From contig JAAOZO010000142.1 in NCBI GenBank assembly GCA_011605715.1, positions 1-12,326 of the forward strand: 12,326 nt of DNA, read 5' to 3'. The translations under genes and the position numbers were made by a program. Under the pieces are notes generated by a model that was not told the origin of the DNA, made no database searches, and was given only the letters and a program-made list of their open reading frames with translations. Below are positions 1 through 6,335 of this stretch, in pieces (within the stretch, counting starts at the first letter, position 1; each line of letters begins with the position of its first letter). The stretch comes from Nitrososphaerota archaeon (GTDB taxonomy: Archaea; Thermoproteota; EX4484-205; JAAOZO01).

Positions 1-822
1 ATATACAACAGTTATTCTGCTTTACTTGAAGCTGACGATTTTTATAAAGAACTAGCTGATGTCCTAATAGACTTAAAAGAAATGGAAACCCACTTAAATA
101 AGATTAATAAGGCAAGAAAAATTATTAGATATCTTCTAAGGCTTTATACAAAGGAAATAAAAGCGTCAAAGAATGAAAAAGACGTTAGTCTAAAATTCGA
201 ACAGGGTCTTGCGAGAATAATTTCTGTAGCAAAGAGAACTAAAAAATCAATAGCTTACTTCAGAAGCTCAAAGATAAAATTGTCCAAGTTGCCATCTATT
301 AACGCTAGTATTCCAACAGCAGTTATAGCTGGACCACCAAACGTCGGGAAGTCGTCGCTTGTGAATGCAATTTCTAGCGCAAGATCAGAAATTGCTGCAT
401 ACCCATTCACTACCAAGGGGATTTTAGTGGGGCACATAAGCTACAATGAGATAAAAATTCAAGTTATAGATACGCCTGGATTGTTAGACCGGCCGTTGTC
501 TCAAAGAAATAAAGTAGAACTTCAAGCTATACTAGCTTTAAAGCACCTAGCAAAGTTAATTGTATTTGCACTCGATCCATCGTATGATTCTTACTATGCT
601 CCAGACGAACAATTAAGAATATTGAATGAAATTAAGAGTAGCTTTAATACTCCGATAATCTGCGTTATAAATAAGATCGATGTAGCAAACCCTAACAAAT
701 TAGAAAGAATAAAAAATGAACTTAACACTTTGGGAATTACTTTCATTGAAACTAGCGCAGTTAATGGAAAGAACATAGATGAATTAAAAAATAAAATTAT
801 CCAATATCTGCTTAACCTTTAG
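1..822 (+). CDS. NOG1-like GTP-binding protein, 5'-truncated by the window edge
   Basis: This is a GTPase of the OBG/NOG1 class, a family linked to maturation of the large ribosomal subunit. The frame is open from base 1, so the ATG at 82 is internal and 273 residues are visible. The stretch FYKELADVLIDL (bases 55-90), followed by a basic helical segment, matches the N-terminal helical domain of NOG1. The G domain follows: G1 GPPNVGKSS from window residue 111, a G2-like PFTTKG, G3 DTPG at 157-160, G4 NKID at 224-227 and G5 SA near 252. The protein ends just after the G domain, so it lacks the long C-terminal extension of eukaryotic NOG1; archaeal members are short like this. The true start lies upstream of the window. 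The GTPase call is certain; NOG1 rather than another OBG-type protein rests on the N-terminal helices. Confidence 0.9.
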   Translation: MYNSYSALLEADDFYKELADVLIDLKEMETHLNKINKARKIIRYLLRLYTKEIKASKNEKDVSLKFEQGLARIISVAKRTKKSIAYFRSSKIKLSKLPSINASIPTAVIAGPPNVGKSSLVNAISSARSEIAAYPFTTKGILVGHISYNEIKIQVIDTPGLLDRPLSQRNKVELQAILALKHLAKLIVFALDPSYDSYYAPDEQLRILNEIKSSFNTPIICVINKIDVANPNKLERIKNELNTLGITFIETSAVNGKNIDELKNKIIQYLLNL

Positions 823-855
823 CAACCTCTAAGTAACAAAGTTAAAATACTACAG

Positions 856-883
856 GACTAAGTTACATTTAGTCTAACTTAGT
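856..883. repeat. Inverted repeat with two overlapping pairings, upstream of the DUF362 gene
   Basis: ACTAAGTTA (857-865) and TAACTTAGT (875-883) are perfect 9-base inverted arms around a 9-base spacer. A second, mutually exclusive pairing joins GACTAA (856-861) with TTAGTC (869-874). No T-run follows, so it is not a typical terminator for the NOG1 gene. It ends 9 bases before a TATA-like box and could be an operator or a leader-RNA structure; its role is inferred. Confidence 0.55.
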
Positions 884-892
884 TCGAAAAGG

Positions 893-910
893 TTAAATAT
901 TGAGGTGATC
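893..910 (+). promoter_or_regulatory. TATA-like box and strong SD of the DUF362 gene
   Basis: TTAAATAT (893-900), preceded by A-rich BRE-like sequence, sits directly before GAGGTGATC (902-910). The latter matches nine consecutive bases of the archaeal anti-SD complement and lies 7 bases before the ATG at 918. The two signals conflict: a transcript started from this TATA box would begin near 922, downstream of the SD. The SD therefore implies an upstream start, for example from TTAAAATA (842-849) or by read-through from NOG1. Confidence 0.6.
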
Positions 911-917
911 GTTTTTT

Positions 918-2093
918 ATGATGAAAATGAGGGAGAAAGCAGTCGTTTATTTTGGATCTATGCAAACAAAAAGCGCAAGTGCTGAGCACTCATTGGCAAG
1001 TAAGTTTGACGAAATAGTAAACAAGCTTGGCATAAAGGACGTGGTAAAAGGAAAAAGAGTTGCAATAAAGATCCACCTTGGAAGTAACCTAGGCTATACA
1101 ACAGTTCATCCCTTTCTAGTAGGACGATTGGTTAAAGCTGTAAAAGCTGCTGGTGGTAATCCTTACTTAATGGATATAATTGAGCAATACCACACGGCTA
1201 TCGATAGAGGTTATACTCCAGAAGTTCTTGGTGCCCAAATATTTCCAGTTGCAGGGATAGCGGATAACTACTTTGTTACAAAAGACATTCACTTTAAGAA
1301 TCTCGAGAAAATAGAAATGGGCGGTTTCTGTAAGGATGCTGACGTGCTTATAGACCTCTCACATGTTAAGGGGCACAACACAGTAGGGTTTGGTGGTGCT
1401 GTTAAAAATCTAGCTATAGGTTGCTATACTCAAAGAACGAGGTGGGCATTGCATCGCACGATGCAATACGATAAATATTGGGATGCAGAAAAAAGCAAAG
1501 ATGCAGAAGAATTAGTTAAAGTATGCCCATATGGAGCTATTAAATACTCAAACGGCAAACTTCGCGTAGAGTTCGACATGTGTAATCAATGCATGCGTTG
1601 CGTACATGCAGATAAAGATGGTTGTTTAAGAATTCAGCCTCAAAACTTTCTTGCTTTCCCAGAAGCTATGGCTATAACTACACAGTTTGTACTATCTCAT
1701 TTCGATAAAGACAAAGTTTTCTTTATCAACGTCGCTACAAACATAACAGAATACTGCGATTGCTGGGGTTTCACGACCGGAAACATTCTTCCTGATGTTG
1801 GTTTTCTTGGATCTAACGACATTTTAGCAGTTGATAAAGCCTCTCTAGATTTGCTTGCAGATAAACCTCTAATCAGAGAAAACGTTTCTAGAAATCTTGA
1901 AATAATAGATAATCCTAAGCTTCATCCATTTGCAAGGATACATGGACCTTGGAAAGATCCTTATAACACAATAAAGTTTGGAGAAAAGTATGGCCTAGGA
2001 AACCCAAACTATGAACTTGTAGAGGTTCTTCCTGCCGGTCCAGAACAAAAATGGCCGCCTGCATTCTTCCCAGACCTAGTTAACGTCATATAA
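918..2093 (+). CDS. DUF362 family iron-sulfur protein
   Basis: This 391-residue protein belongs to the DUF362 family, whose biochemical role is unknown. Family hallmarks are the SHVKGH motif (148-153), GFGGAVKNLAIGC (157-169) and ECDC-like EYCDCWG (279-284). A ferredoxin-like insert spans about 200-240: VCPYGAI (Cys203), then C-x2-C-x2-C (222, 225, 228) and Cys236. One CxxCxxC plus a single CP cysteine is enough for one 4Fe-4S cluster, with Cys203 as the likely fourth ligand; Cys236 is an alternative. There is no signal peptide or membrane segment, so it should be cytoplasmic. The ATG at 918 is favoured by the SD at 902-910; ATGs at 921 and 927 are in frame. It is followed by a T-rich stretch and converges with the next gene. 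It may be a redox or Fe-S carrier, but that is only inference. Confidence 0.88.
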   Translation: MMKMREKAVVYFGSMQTKSASAEHSLASKFDEIVNKLGIKDVVKGKRVAIKIHLGSNLGYTTVHPFLVGRLVKAVKAAGGNPYLMDIIEQYHTAIDRGYTPEVLGAQIFPVAGIADNYFVTKDIHFKNLEKIEMGGFCKDADVLIDLSHVKGHNTVGFGGAVKNLAIGCYTQRTRWALHRTMQYDKYWDAEKSKDAEELVKVCPYGAIKYSNGKLRVEFDMCNQCMRCVHADKDGCLRIQPQNFLAFPEAMAITTQFVLSHFDKDKVFFINVATNITEYCDCWGFTTGNILPDVGFLGSNDILAVDKASLDLLADKPLIRENVSRNLEIIDNPKLHPFARIHGPWKDPYNTIKFGEKYGLGNPNYELVEVLPAGPEQKWPPAFFPDLVNVI

Positions 2094-2103
2094 GTAAAAT
2101 TAG

Positions 2104-2123
2104 TTTCTTTTTTAATTTTATTT
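2104..2123 (+). terminator. T-rich terminator of the DUF362 gene
   Basis: A pyrimidine/T-rich run just after the stop codon (TTTCTTTTTT at 2104-2113, then more T tracts) fits an archaeal U-tract terminator. It lies in the 64-base gap between two convergent genes. Confidence 0.5.
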
Positions 2124-2157
2124 AATAAAACTCAACTAACTTAAACAAGGCATACTC

Positions 2158-3225
2158 TTAATAAGTTTTTTGCTTGCTTCTTAAGGATAAAATTATCAAG
2201 ATTAGTCCAAGAAGTATTATCAAATTCCCTAAGTTGTTTTGTAAGAAAGTGTATGGATCAAAGTAAAATCCTGAAAGCGAATACTCTCTTGAGCTTAGAA
2301 TATTTCCTTCTTCTGACAACAGAAAAATCTTTACTTTGTCTCCTCTCTTAACAACTGGAAAAGAAATCGTTACTGATTCATTTGGTTGAAGAAAAATCTT
2401 CCTAACTTGAACTTCGCTATCGTTGATCATAACTTCAAAGAATCCTGATTCATTTCCCGTATTTGAAAGCGTCACTTTTAGTTCGTTTAAGTCCTGAAGA
2501 AAATCTACTTTACTTATCTCACCAAATAACTTGCTTCTTTTTACTTCGATGTGAAAGTTTGGTATTGCCATAACAAACGTATAAATATTTGGAGCTGATG
2601 GCTCACTAGGATTGATCCATAGCAAGTAGTTCTTTCCTTTTATTTCTGGTGGTAGTGCTGTTTGGGGCATCCATGAATAATTGAACAATTTCACTCCATC
2701 TAAAAATGAAAAGTTAATTACGTCTATCCAACTTCTTGGATCTATGTAAGTAAGAGAATCTTTTATATTCACAACGTAAGTTCCATTAGATATTTCTTTT
2801 ATTACATCTGTTGAGTTTAGTTGAATTAAAACGTTAATTACAAGTGCTCCTCTTAGCTTATCTACAATACCACTGTTGTTAACATCGCAAAGTACATATG
2901 CGTCGTTGTCAATGTAGGTATGATTGATTATTTCATATCTTATTTTGTTTGGATTGTTTGTAAAGAGAAGCAATAGCTCATTCACACTAACCTGTTCTTC
3001 TCTTATTATTTCGTCTGTTACATTTTTATTCGATATTAGACTTTTTCCATATATGTCGAAGGGATGCATCCTTAAACTAACTTCAACAAGGCCTGAGTTA
3101 AGAAAGTTTACATTAAAATTCATACCTATCCAATAGTTTATTTGGCCGTCAACGCTTATTTTTAGGTAAGTGGCTAATAAGAGAAAAGCAAGAAAGACAA
3201 CAGCGGTCTTTTTAATTCCACTCAT
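2158..3225 (-). CDS. Sequon-rich, single-pass surface protein, second gene of the transglutaminase pair
   Basis: I do not recognise a named family. The 355-residue protein has an N-terminal hydrophobic signal or anchor (about 8-20), a long predicted exterior region, and a C-terminal membrane helix (about 333-348) followed by a short basic tail (RSKQK). This predicts a type-I-like cell-surface protein. Ten N-x-S/T sequons are visible (N68, N101, N116, N137, N147, N171, N182, N258, N268, N282), which fits archaeal N-glycosylation. Residues about 240-300 look like a CARDB/Ig-like beta-sandwich: alternating strands with an SNTGNESG turn and LQPNESVTISF. The ATG overlaps the upstream stop as ATGA and has GAGGT (3236-3240) 10 bases before it, so the two genes are probably co-translated. 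Its role, possibly as substrate, partner or anchor of the thiol enzyme, is inferred from this arrangement. Confidence 0.85.
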   Translation of the reverse strand: MSGIKKTAVVFLAFLLLATYLKISVDGQINYWIGMNFNVNFLNSGLVEVSLRMHPFDIYGKSLISNKNVTDEIIREEQVSVNELLLLFTNNPNKIRYEIINHTYIDNDAYVLCDVNNSGIVDKLRGALVINVLIQLNSTDVIKEISNGTYVVNIKDSLTYIDPRSWIDVINFSFLDGVKLFNYSWMPQTALPPEIKGKNYLLWINPSEPSAPNIYTFVMAIPNFHIEVKRSKLFGEISKVDFLQDLNELKVTLSNTGNESGFFEVMINDSEVQVRKIFLQPNESVTISFPVVKRGDKVKIFLLSEEGNILSSREYSLSGFYFDPYTFLQNNLGNLIILLGLILIILSLRSKQKTY

Positions 3226-4235
3226 CCACTTATCAACCTCGTACTAAATTCCATATACTTTAGACTTAGATAACTAGAAATACAAAACGAATCTATAGTT
3301 GATCCGTAGTATTTTTTCTCTTCAATGTTAAATTTAATGTGGTTCTCTGATAAGTCTCCAACTTTTGCGACTAATCCTTCCAACATTTCAACGTCTATCC
3401 ACCCGAAGTTTCTCACGTACATTTGAGGCCATGCATGGCCTCCCCAATTGTTGGAAAGAATAGGGCCTTGATCTGTAAAGTTTATGTACATTTTTTCGTT
3501 ATGTTCCATTAACAGGAGACCGTGAGCTACTCTTGAGGGTATTCCTAAAGTTCTGCTTAAAGTTACGAATACGTCTGCAACTTCTTCGCAATCTCCATAA
3601 ACTACGTATTTCCCGTTAAGATAGAGAATTGCTCTTTCTCCTCCAATTCTTGGAACGATGTTGTAGTTCAGATGATCTATTATCCAATTTGCTATATTCT
3701 TTGCAACATCTGTGGGTGTCCTTGCATTAGCTGAAAGTTTGTTTGCGATCTTTACATAAGTTTCATTCCCCACTGGCCAGTACATCTTTTCGCCTGTAAG
3801 ATTCAATATTTGCTCTTGAGTATACCATGGCAAATCATTTCCAAACGTTAACTTGTACCTTTCCACTATTACTTTAAATGTTAAGTTAATCCAGATTTCT
3901 TCACCTGGATTTAAAGTTACGTTATACACTAAAATTGGACTCCCATCTTCATCGAAAAAGATGTAGTTAAACTTAGACGACGTACTTAAAAGAAAGGACC
4001 ATTGGTTAGTAGTATTCATGGGGACTGATACATAAACAATGTCGCTAACATTTCTAATTAGTTCGTTTTGAAGCAAAAAACTTTCATTTAGAATATAAGT
4101 GTAGTTTGTTTTTAAATCATATGAGACATTTTGACTAGTTGTACTTTCGCTTGGATTGTAAAAAATGGGGATAAAGGTCAAAGTATAACCCAGTGCAACT
4201 ATTATTGTGCCAAATACAAAGAGTTTATAGTTCAT
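3222..4235 (-). CDS. Membrane-anchored transglutaminase-like thiol enzyme
   Basis: The 337-residue protein has one N-terminal hydrophobic segment (about 5-25) and the rest predicted outside. The C-terminal half is a transglutaminase-like papain-fold domain (about 160-290). The triad is intact: Cys216 in GDCEEVADVFVTLSRTLGIP, His267 in GGHAWPQMYV and Asp281 in GWIDVEM. Archaeal and bacterial members of this superfamily are usually thought to be cysteine peptidases or amidases rather than cross-linkers. The N-terminal 30-150 region is beta-rich and carries most of the ten sequons (N36, N44, N50, N62, N74, N105, N117, N145, N157, N252). The ATG is placed 29 bases after a TATA box with no SD, giving a leaderless start. 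The stop overlaps the next start by 4 bases. The substrate is unknown; the obvious candidate is the partner protein or the S-layer. Confidence 0.88.
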   Translation of the reverse strand: MNYKLFVFGTIIVALGYTLTFIPIFYNPSESTTSQNVSYDLKTNYTYILNESFLLQNELIRNVSDIVYVSVPMNTTNQWSFLLSTSSKFNYIFFDEDGSPILVYNVTLNPGEEIWINLTFKVIVERYKLTFGNDLPWYTQEQILNLTGEKMYWPVGNETYVKIANKLSANARTPTDVAKNIANWIIDHLNYNIVPRIGGERAILYLNGKYVVYGDCEEVADVFVTLSRTLGIPSRVAHGLLLMEHNEKMYINFTDQGPILSNNWGGHAWPQMYVRNFGWIDVEMLEGLVAKVGDLSENHIKFNIEEKKYYGSTIDSFCISSYLSLKYMEFSTRLISG

Positions 4236-4259
4236 TTTTCTTATTTTTTATTTTTAACC

Positions 4260-4268
4260 TATTTAAAA
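4260..4268 (-). promoter_or_regulatory. TATA box of the transglutaminase-like operon
   Basis: On the minus strand TTTTAAATA, preceded by AAAAGC (BRE-like), is centred 29 bases before the ATG at 4235. No SD lies between them, so the mRNA is probably leaderless. Confidence 0.65.
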
Positions 4269-4374
4269 GCTTTTCATTGAGTAAGCTCCTCCTATAATAA
4301 AGTCGTAAGAAGAAGCGACGCATGTTAAAAAGACGCAAACTTAGAGCCTTTAGCTGATGAAGTAGGTTGATTTA

Positions 4375-5265
4375 TTACAAGTTTAGGTTTAGGAATAATT
4401 TAACAAAGTCTCCTATTAAGAAAGAAAGAATGGCAACACCAAAACTTATGCCTATCATTTCAACGAACCTTTTCTTAAAACTCTGTTCTTTTATTACAGA
4501 CGTAAAGAAGGTAAAAACTAGTATTGTAAGTGCTGCGTTTAGTACTGTAACCGAGAAAGCAATATAGTACTCCTTGAATACAAAGTAAGGATACACTAGA
4601 ACAAAGACAGTTAGTACGTAGGCGATTCCGGTATACAGAGCTGCTTTTATAGGATTACTTTCATTGCTTTCTGCTTTCTTTGATAAATACTCTGACGAAG
4701 CCATAGACAAAGAGGCCGCTATTCCTGTTATTAAACTCGCAAGTCCAATGATGCTCGAGTCTTGTAAGGTAAATGTAAGTCCAGCAATAGTTCCAGTGAG
4801 TTCAACTAGTGCATCATTCAACCCTAAAACTATGGAACTTATATAGCTAAGCCACTCTTCGTTTATTAAATCTATTAGAGCCTTTTCATGTTTTTCTTCC
4901 TCTTCAATAATTCCTTTGACTTCCGGAATACCCTTTAGTACCTTCAAATAACTTTCTTGAGCTCTTTTTTCTCCATTCTCCATGATCTTTACTGCAAACG
5001 TTAAGCCAAATACTCTAGAAATAAAACTGTACAAAATAACTTCAATTCTTCTTGGTGCTACGTCTACGTTGGTGTATTTCTTAAAGAGATTGTAATGTTT
5101 TAGTTCGTCTTCAGAGATTTTCATAAGTGTTTCTTTATTCTTTCCCTTTGCTTTATTGGATAATTTTTTATACAATATGTGCTCAGTGATTTCATTCTGT
5201 TGAAATCTGACAACAGCTTTCTTTGTTTCTTCATCTAATATTTTCTTTGAGTTATCATGAAGCAT
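4375..5265 (-). CDS. Ferritin-like/VIT1-CCC1 fusion, iron or manganese transporter
   Basis: The 296-residue protein joins an N-terminal rubrerythrin-like diiron domain (about 10-137) to a VIT1/CCC1 membrane domain (about 140-292). Candidate diiron ligands are Glu25, E54-x2-H57, Glu97 or Glu104, and E123-x2-H126, so both ExxH motifs are intact. The membrane part opens with LGLNDALVELTG (147-158), the family's first-helix signature, and has about five helices. Members of the fused family (compare bacterial MbfA) bind Fe(II) and move iron or manganese across the membrane, typically for detoxification. The ATG at 5265 lies 27-28 bases after a TATA box, which suggests a leaderless start. It is divergent from the DUF116 gene across a 178-base shared promoter region. 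The family assignment is firm; the metal and direction of transport are inferred. Confidence 0.9.
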   Translation of the reverse strand: MLHDNSKKILDEETKKAVVRFQQNEITEHILYKKLSNKAKGKNKETLMKISEDELKHYNLFKKYTNVDVAPRRIEVILYSFISRVFGLTFAVKIMENGEKRAQESYLKVLKGIPEVKGIIEEEEKHEKALIDLINEEWLSYISSIVLGLNDALVELTGTIAGLTFTLQDSSIIGLASLITGIAASLSMASSEYLSKKAESNESNPIKAALYTGIAYVLTVFVLVYPYFVFKEYYIAFSVTVLNAALTILVFTFFTSVIKEQSFKKRFVEMIGISFGVAILSFLIGDFVKLFLNLNL

Positions 5266-5288
5266 TAACTTTCCTTAAAGATTTTTGA

Positions 5289-5296
5289 ATATAAAA
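5289..5296 (-). promoter_or_regulatory. TATA box of the ferritin-like/VIT1 gene
   Basis: Minus-strand TTTTATAT, with upstream AAAACAC as a weak BRE, is centred 27-28 bases before the ATG at 5265, the spacing expected for a leaderless message. Confidence 0.6.
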
Positions 5297-5337
5297 GTGT
5301 TTTCCCTATCGTTTTTATAGTTCGTTAAAATATAGAC

Positions 5338-5355
5338 TCTTTGCTTGCACAAAGA
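5338..5355. repeat. Small palindrome in the divergent promoter region
   Basis: TCTTTG (5338-5343) and CAAAGA (5350-5355) are perfect inverted arms around CTTGCA. It lies between the two divergent TATA boxes, about 43 bases upstream of the VIT1 box, so it could be a metal-regulator operator. It is short enough to be chance. Confidence 0.3.
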
Positions 5356-5412
5356 TAATCCTAAGTTGAAGTTTATTTTTCATAAGCTTAGATCGCCCAA
5401 CCTGAAAATAAA

Positions 5413-5419
5413 TTTATAT
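5413..5419 (+). promoter_or_regulatory. TATA box that decides the DUF116 start
   Basis: TTTATAT, preceded by the A-rich GAAAATAAA (BRE-like), is centred 28 bases before the ATG at 5444. The spacing matches other leaderless starts in this window and argues against any start upstream of 5413. Confidence 0.65.
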
Positions 5420-5443
5420 CCCCCCTTATTACTAACTATTCTT

Positions 5444-6058
5444 ATGCCTTACAAGTTTAACTTTGACCTTTCTAACGTTCCAAGACAATTCTTTGAAGAT
5501 TTAATTAAAGCCTCATATAAGCGTAATCTTCACAGAAGGCTAGCAGGGAGTGCAAGAACACTTGTTAAGAAGTTTAAACTTGAAGAGATAACTGGTCTAA
5601 CTTTTTCTGATGCTATTTCTTTGGTTGAAGATCTAATAGAAATTTATTCTCTTAACTTACTTTATAAAGATAAGATGAAGAATAAAAACAAGAAAGCGCT
5701 ATTTTTACCGCATTGTGCAAGAAAGTATATGGATTCTCGTTGTAAGGCAATTTTTGATAGTTCTCTTTCCACTTATATTTGCCAATCTTGTTCAGAAGAT
5801 TGTCTTATAAATGTTGCTACACGTTTAGGTAAATCAAAGGGTTATGACGTATACGTAGTACCTGGAGGTTCGTGTATACCTGGAATCGTAAGAAGAGGTG
5901 GATATGAAGCAGTAGTTGGGGTAGCGTGTGGTATGGAACTTAAGCTCGCTGCAGAATTAATAAGAAATTTTAACATTCCTGGACAAGCCGTACCTCTAAC
6001 AAAAAATGGTTGTGCACATACTAAATTTGATCTTGAAGAATTAGAAAAAATTCTATAG
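5444..6058 (+). CDS. DUF116 cysteine-rich protein
   Basis: The 204-residue protein matches DUF116, a family of unknown function. The C-terminal half carries the conserved cysteines: Cys91 (LPHCARK), Cys100, C113-x2-C116-x3-C120 (CQSCSEDC), Cys144 (PGGSC), Cys162 (GVACGMEL) and Cys190 (NGCAHTKFD). Eight cysteines in this pattern suggest bound metal or an Fe-S cluster. The N-terminal 80 residues are basic and helical. There is no membrane segment, so it is likely cytoplasmic. The frame stays open upstream to a TTG at 5345, but that extension overlaps the promoter and has no family-like sequence; the ATG at 5444, with a TATA box 28 bases upstream, is preferred. It is divergent from the iron transporter gene, so shared metal or redox control is possible but unproven. 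Confidence 0.87.
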   Translation: MPYKFNFDLSNVPRQFFEDLIKASYKRNLHRRLAGSARTLVKKFKLEEITGLTFSDAISLVEDLIEIYSLNLLYKDKMKNKNKKALFLPHCARKYMDSRCKAIFDSSLSTYICQSCSEDCLINVATRLGKSKGYDVYVVPGGSCIPGIVRRGGYEAVVGVACGMELKLAAELIRNFNIPGQAVPLTKNGCAHTKFDLEELEKIL

Positions 6059-6148
6059 AACAATGGCAACCTATAAAGTCAAAAGTGAAGAAATTGGAAG
6101 TTCCTAACTTTAGTCAGGAGAAGGTATCGCAGTGTGCTTGTACCAATT

Positions 6149-6160
6149 TTAGTTAACTAA
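6149..6160. repeat. Perfect 12-base palindrome
   Basis: TTAGTTAACTAA is fully self-complementary. It is about 90 bases after the DUF116 stop. As a duplex site it could bind a dimeric regulator, but it sits between convergent 3' ends, where an operator is not expected. Confidence 0.35.
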
Positions 6161-6201
6161 TTCTTTTAACAAATTTTGAATTCTATTAAATTGGATAAAT
6201 G

Positions 6202-6215
6202 TTCTTTTTTGTTCT
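6202..6215 (+). terminator. T-rich run downstream of DUF116
   Basis: TTCTTTTTTGTTCT is the strongest plus-strand T tract after the DUF116 gene, about 145 bases past its stop. It could be the U-tract terminator of that transcript; no hairpin is obvious. Confidence 0.3.
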
Positions 6216-6306
6216 TAAAAAAGTAAGTTAGCTCCTTAATTGAAGCCTTTAAGCTAGTAGGAACATGACAACTGCTACAAATAATCCTGAGTCTAACTAA
6301 ACTTGC

Positions 6307-6320
6307 AAAATTAAAAATAA
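6307..6320 (-). terminator. T-rich terminator of the rhamnosidase gene
   Basis: The minus strand reads TTATTTTTAATTTT starting 16 bases past the stop codon, fitting an archaeal U-tract terminator. Confidence 0.45.
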
Positions 6321-6335
6321 TGGCTTAGAACCTTT

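Larger units (their letters stand above)
6166..6324 (-). pseudogene. Possible decayed small cysteine-containing ORF
   Basis: There is an open stretch of 52 codons without a usual start codon, just downstream of the rhamnosidase gene on the same strand. The conceptual product has a CSSCHVP motif, like a small zinc- or metal-binding knuckle, followed by a lysine-rich helix and a terminal cysteine. The composition resembles neighbouring proteins. A lost start, an ATT start or plain chance are all possible; I do not recognise a family. Confidence 0.25.
6059..6335. other. Convergent gap after DUF116, possible remnant of a small gene
   Basis: This 277-base gap lies between two convergent genes, longer than needed for terminators. 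It holds a 12-base perfect palindrome, T-rich runs for both strands and a 52-codon open stretch on the minus strand (6324-6166). That stretch reads like coding sequence (...RIICSSCHVPTSLK...) but has no ATG, GTG or TTG start. On the plus strand, +1 to the DUF116 frame, a stretch ends in QCACTNFS before a stop at about 6155. Neither is strong enough to call a gene. Confidence 0.35.

Noticed and set aside
82..84. ATG at 82 as the start of the GTPase gene
   Set aside because: The frame is open to base 1 and the upstream codons encode NOG1-like N-terminal sequence, so this Met is internal.
2924..3136. Open frame on the plus strand opposite the surface protein gene
   Set aside because: Antisense shadow of a well-supported gene, with no family-like sequence and no promoter.
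4367..4846. Two short plus-strand open frames opposite the VIT1-like gene
   Set aside because: Antisense to conserved membrane and diiron domains; no SD or TATA at proper spacing.
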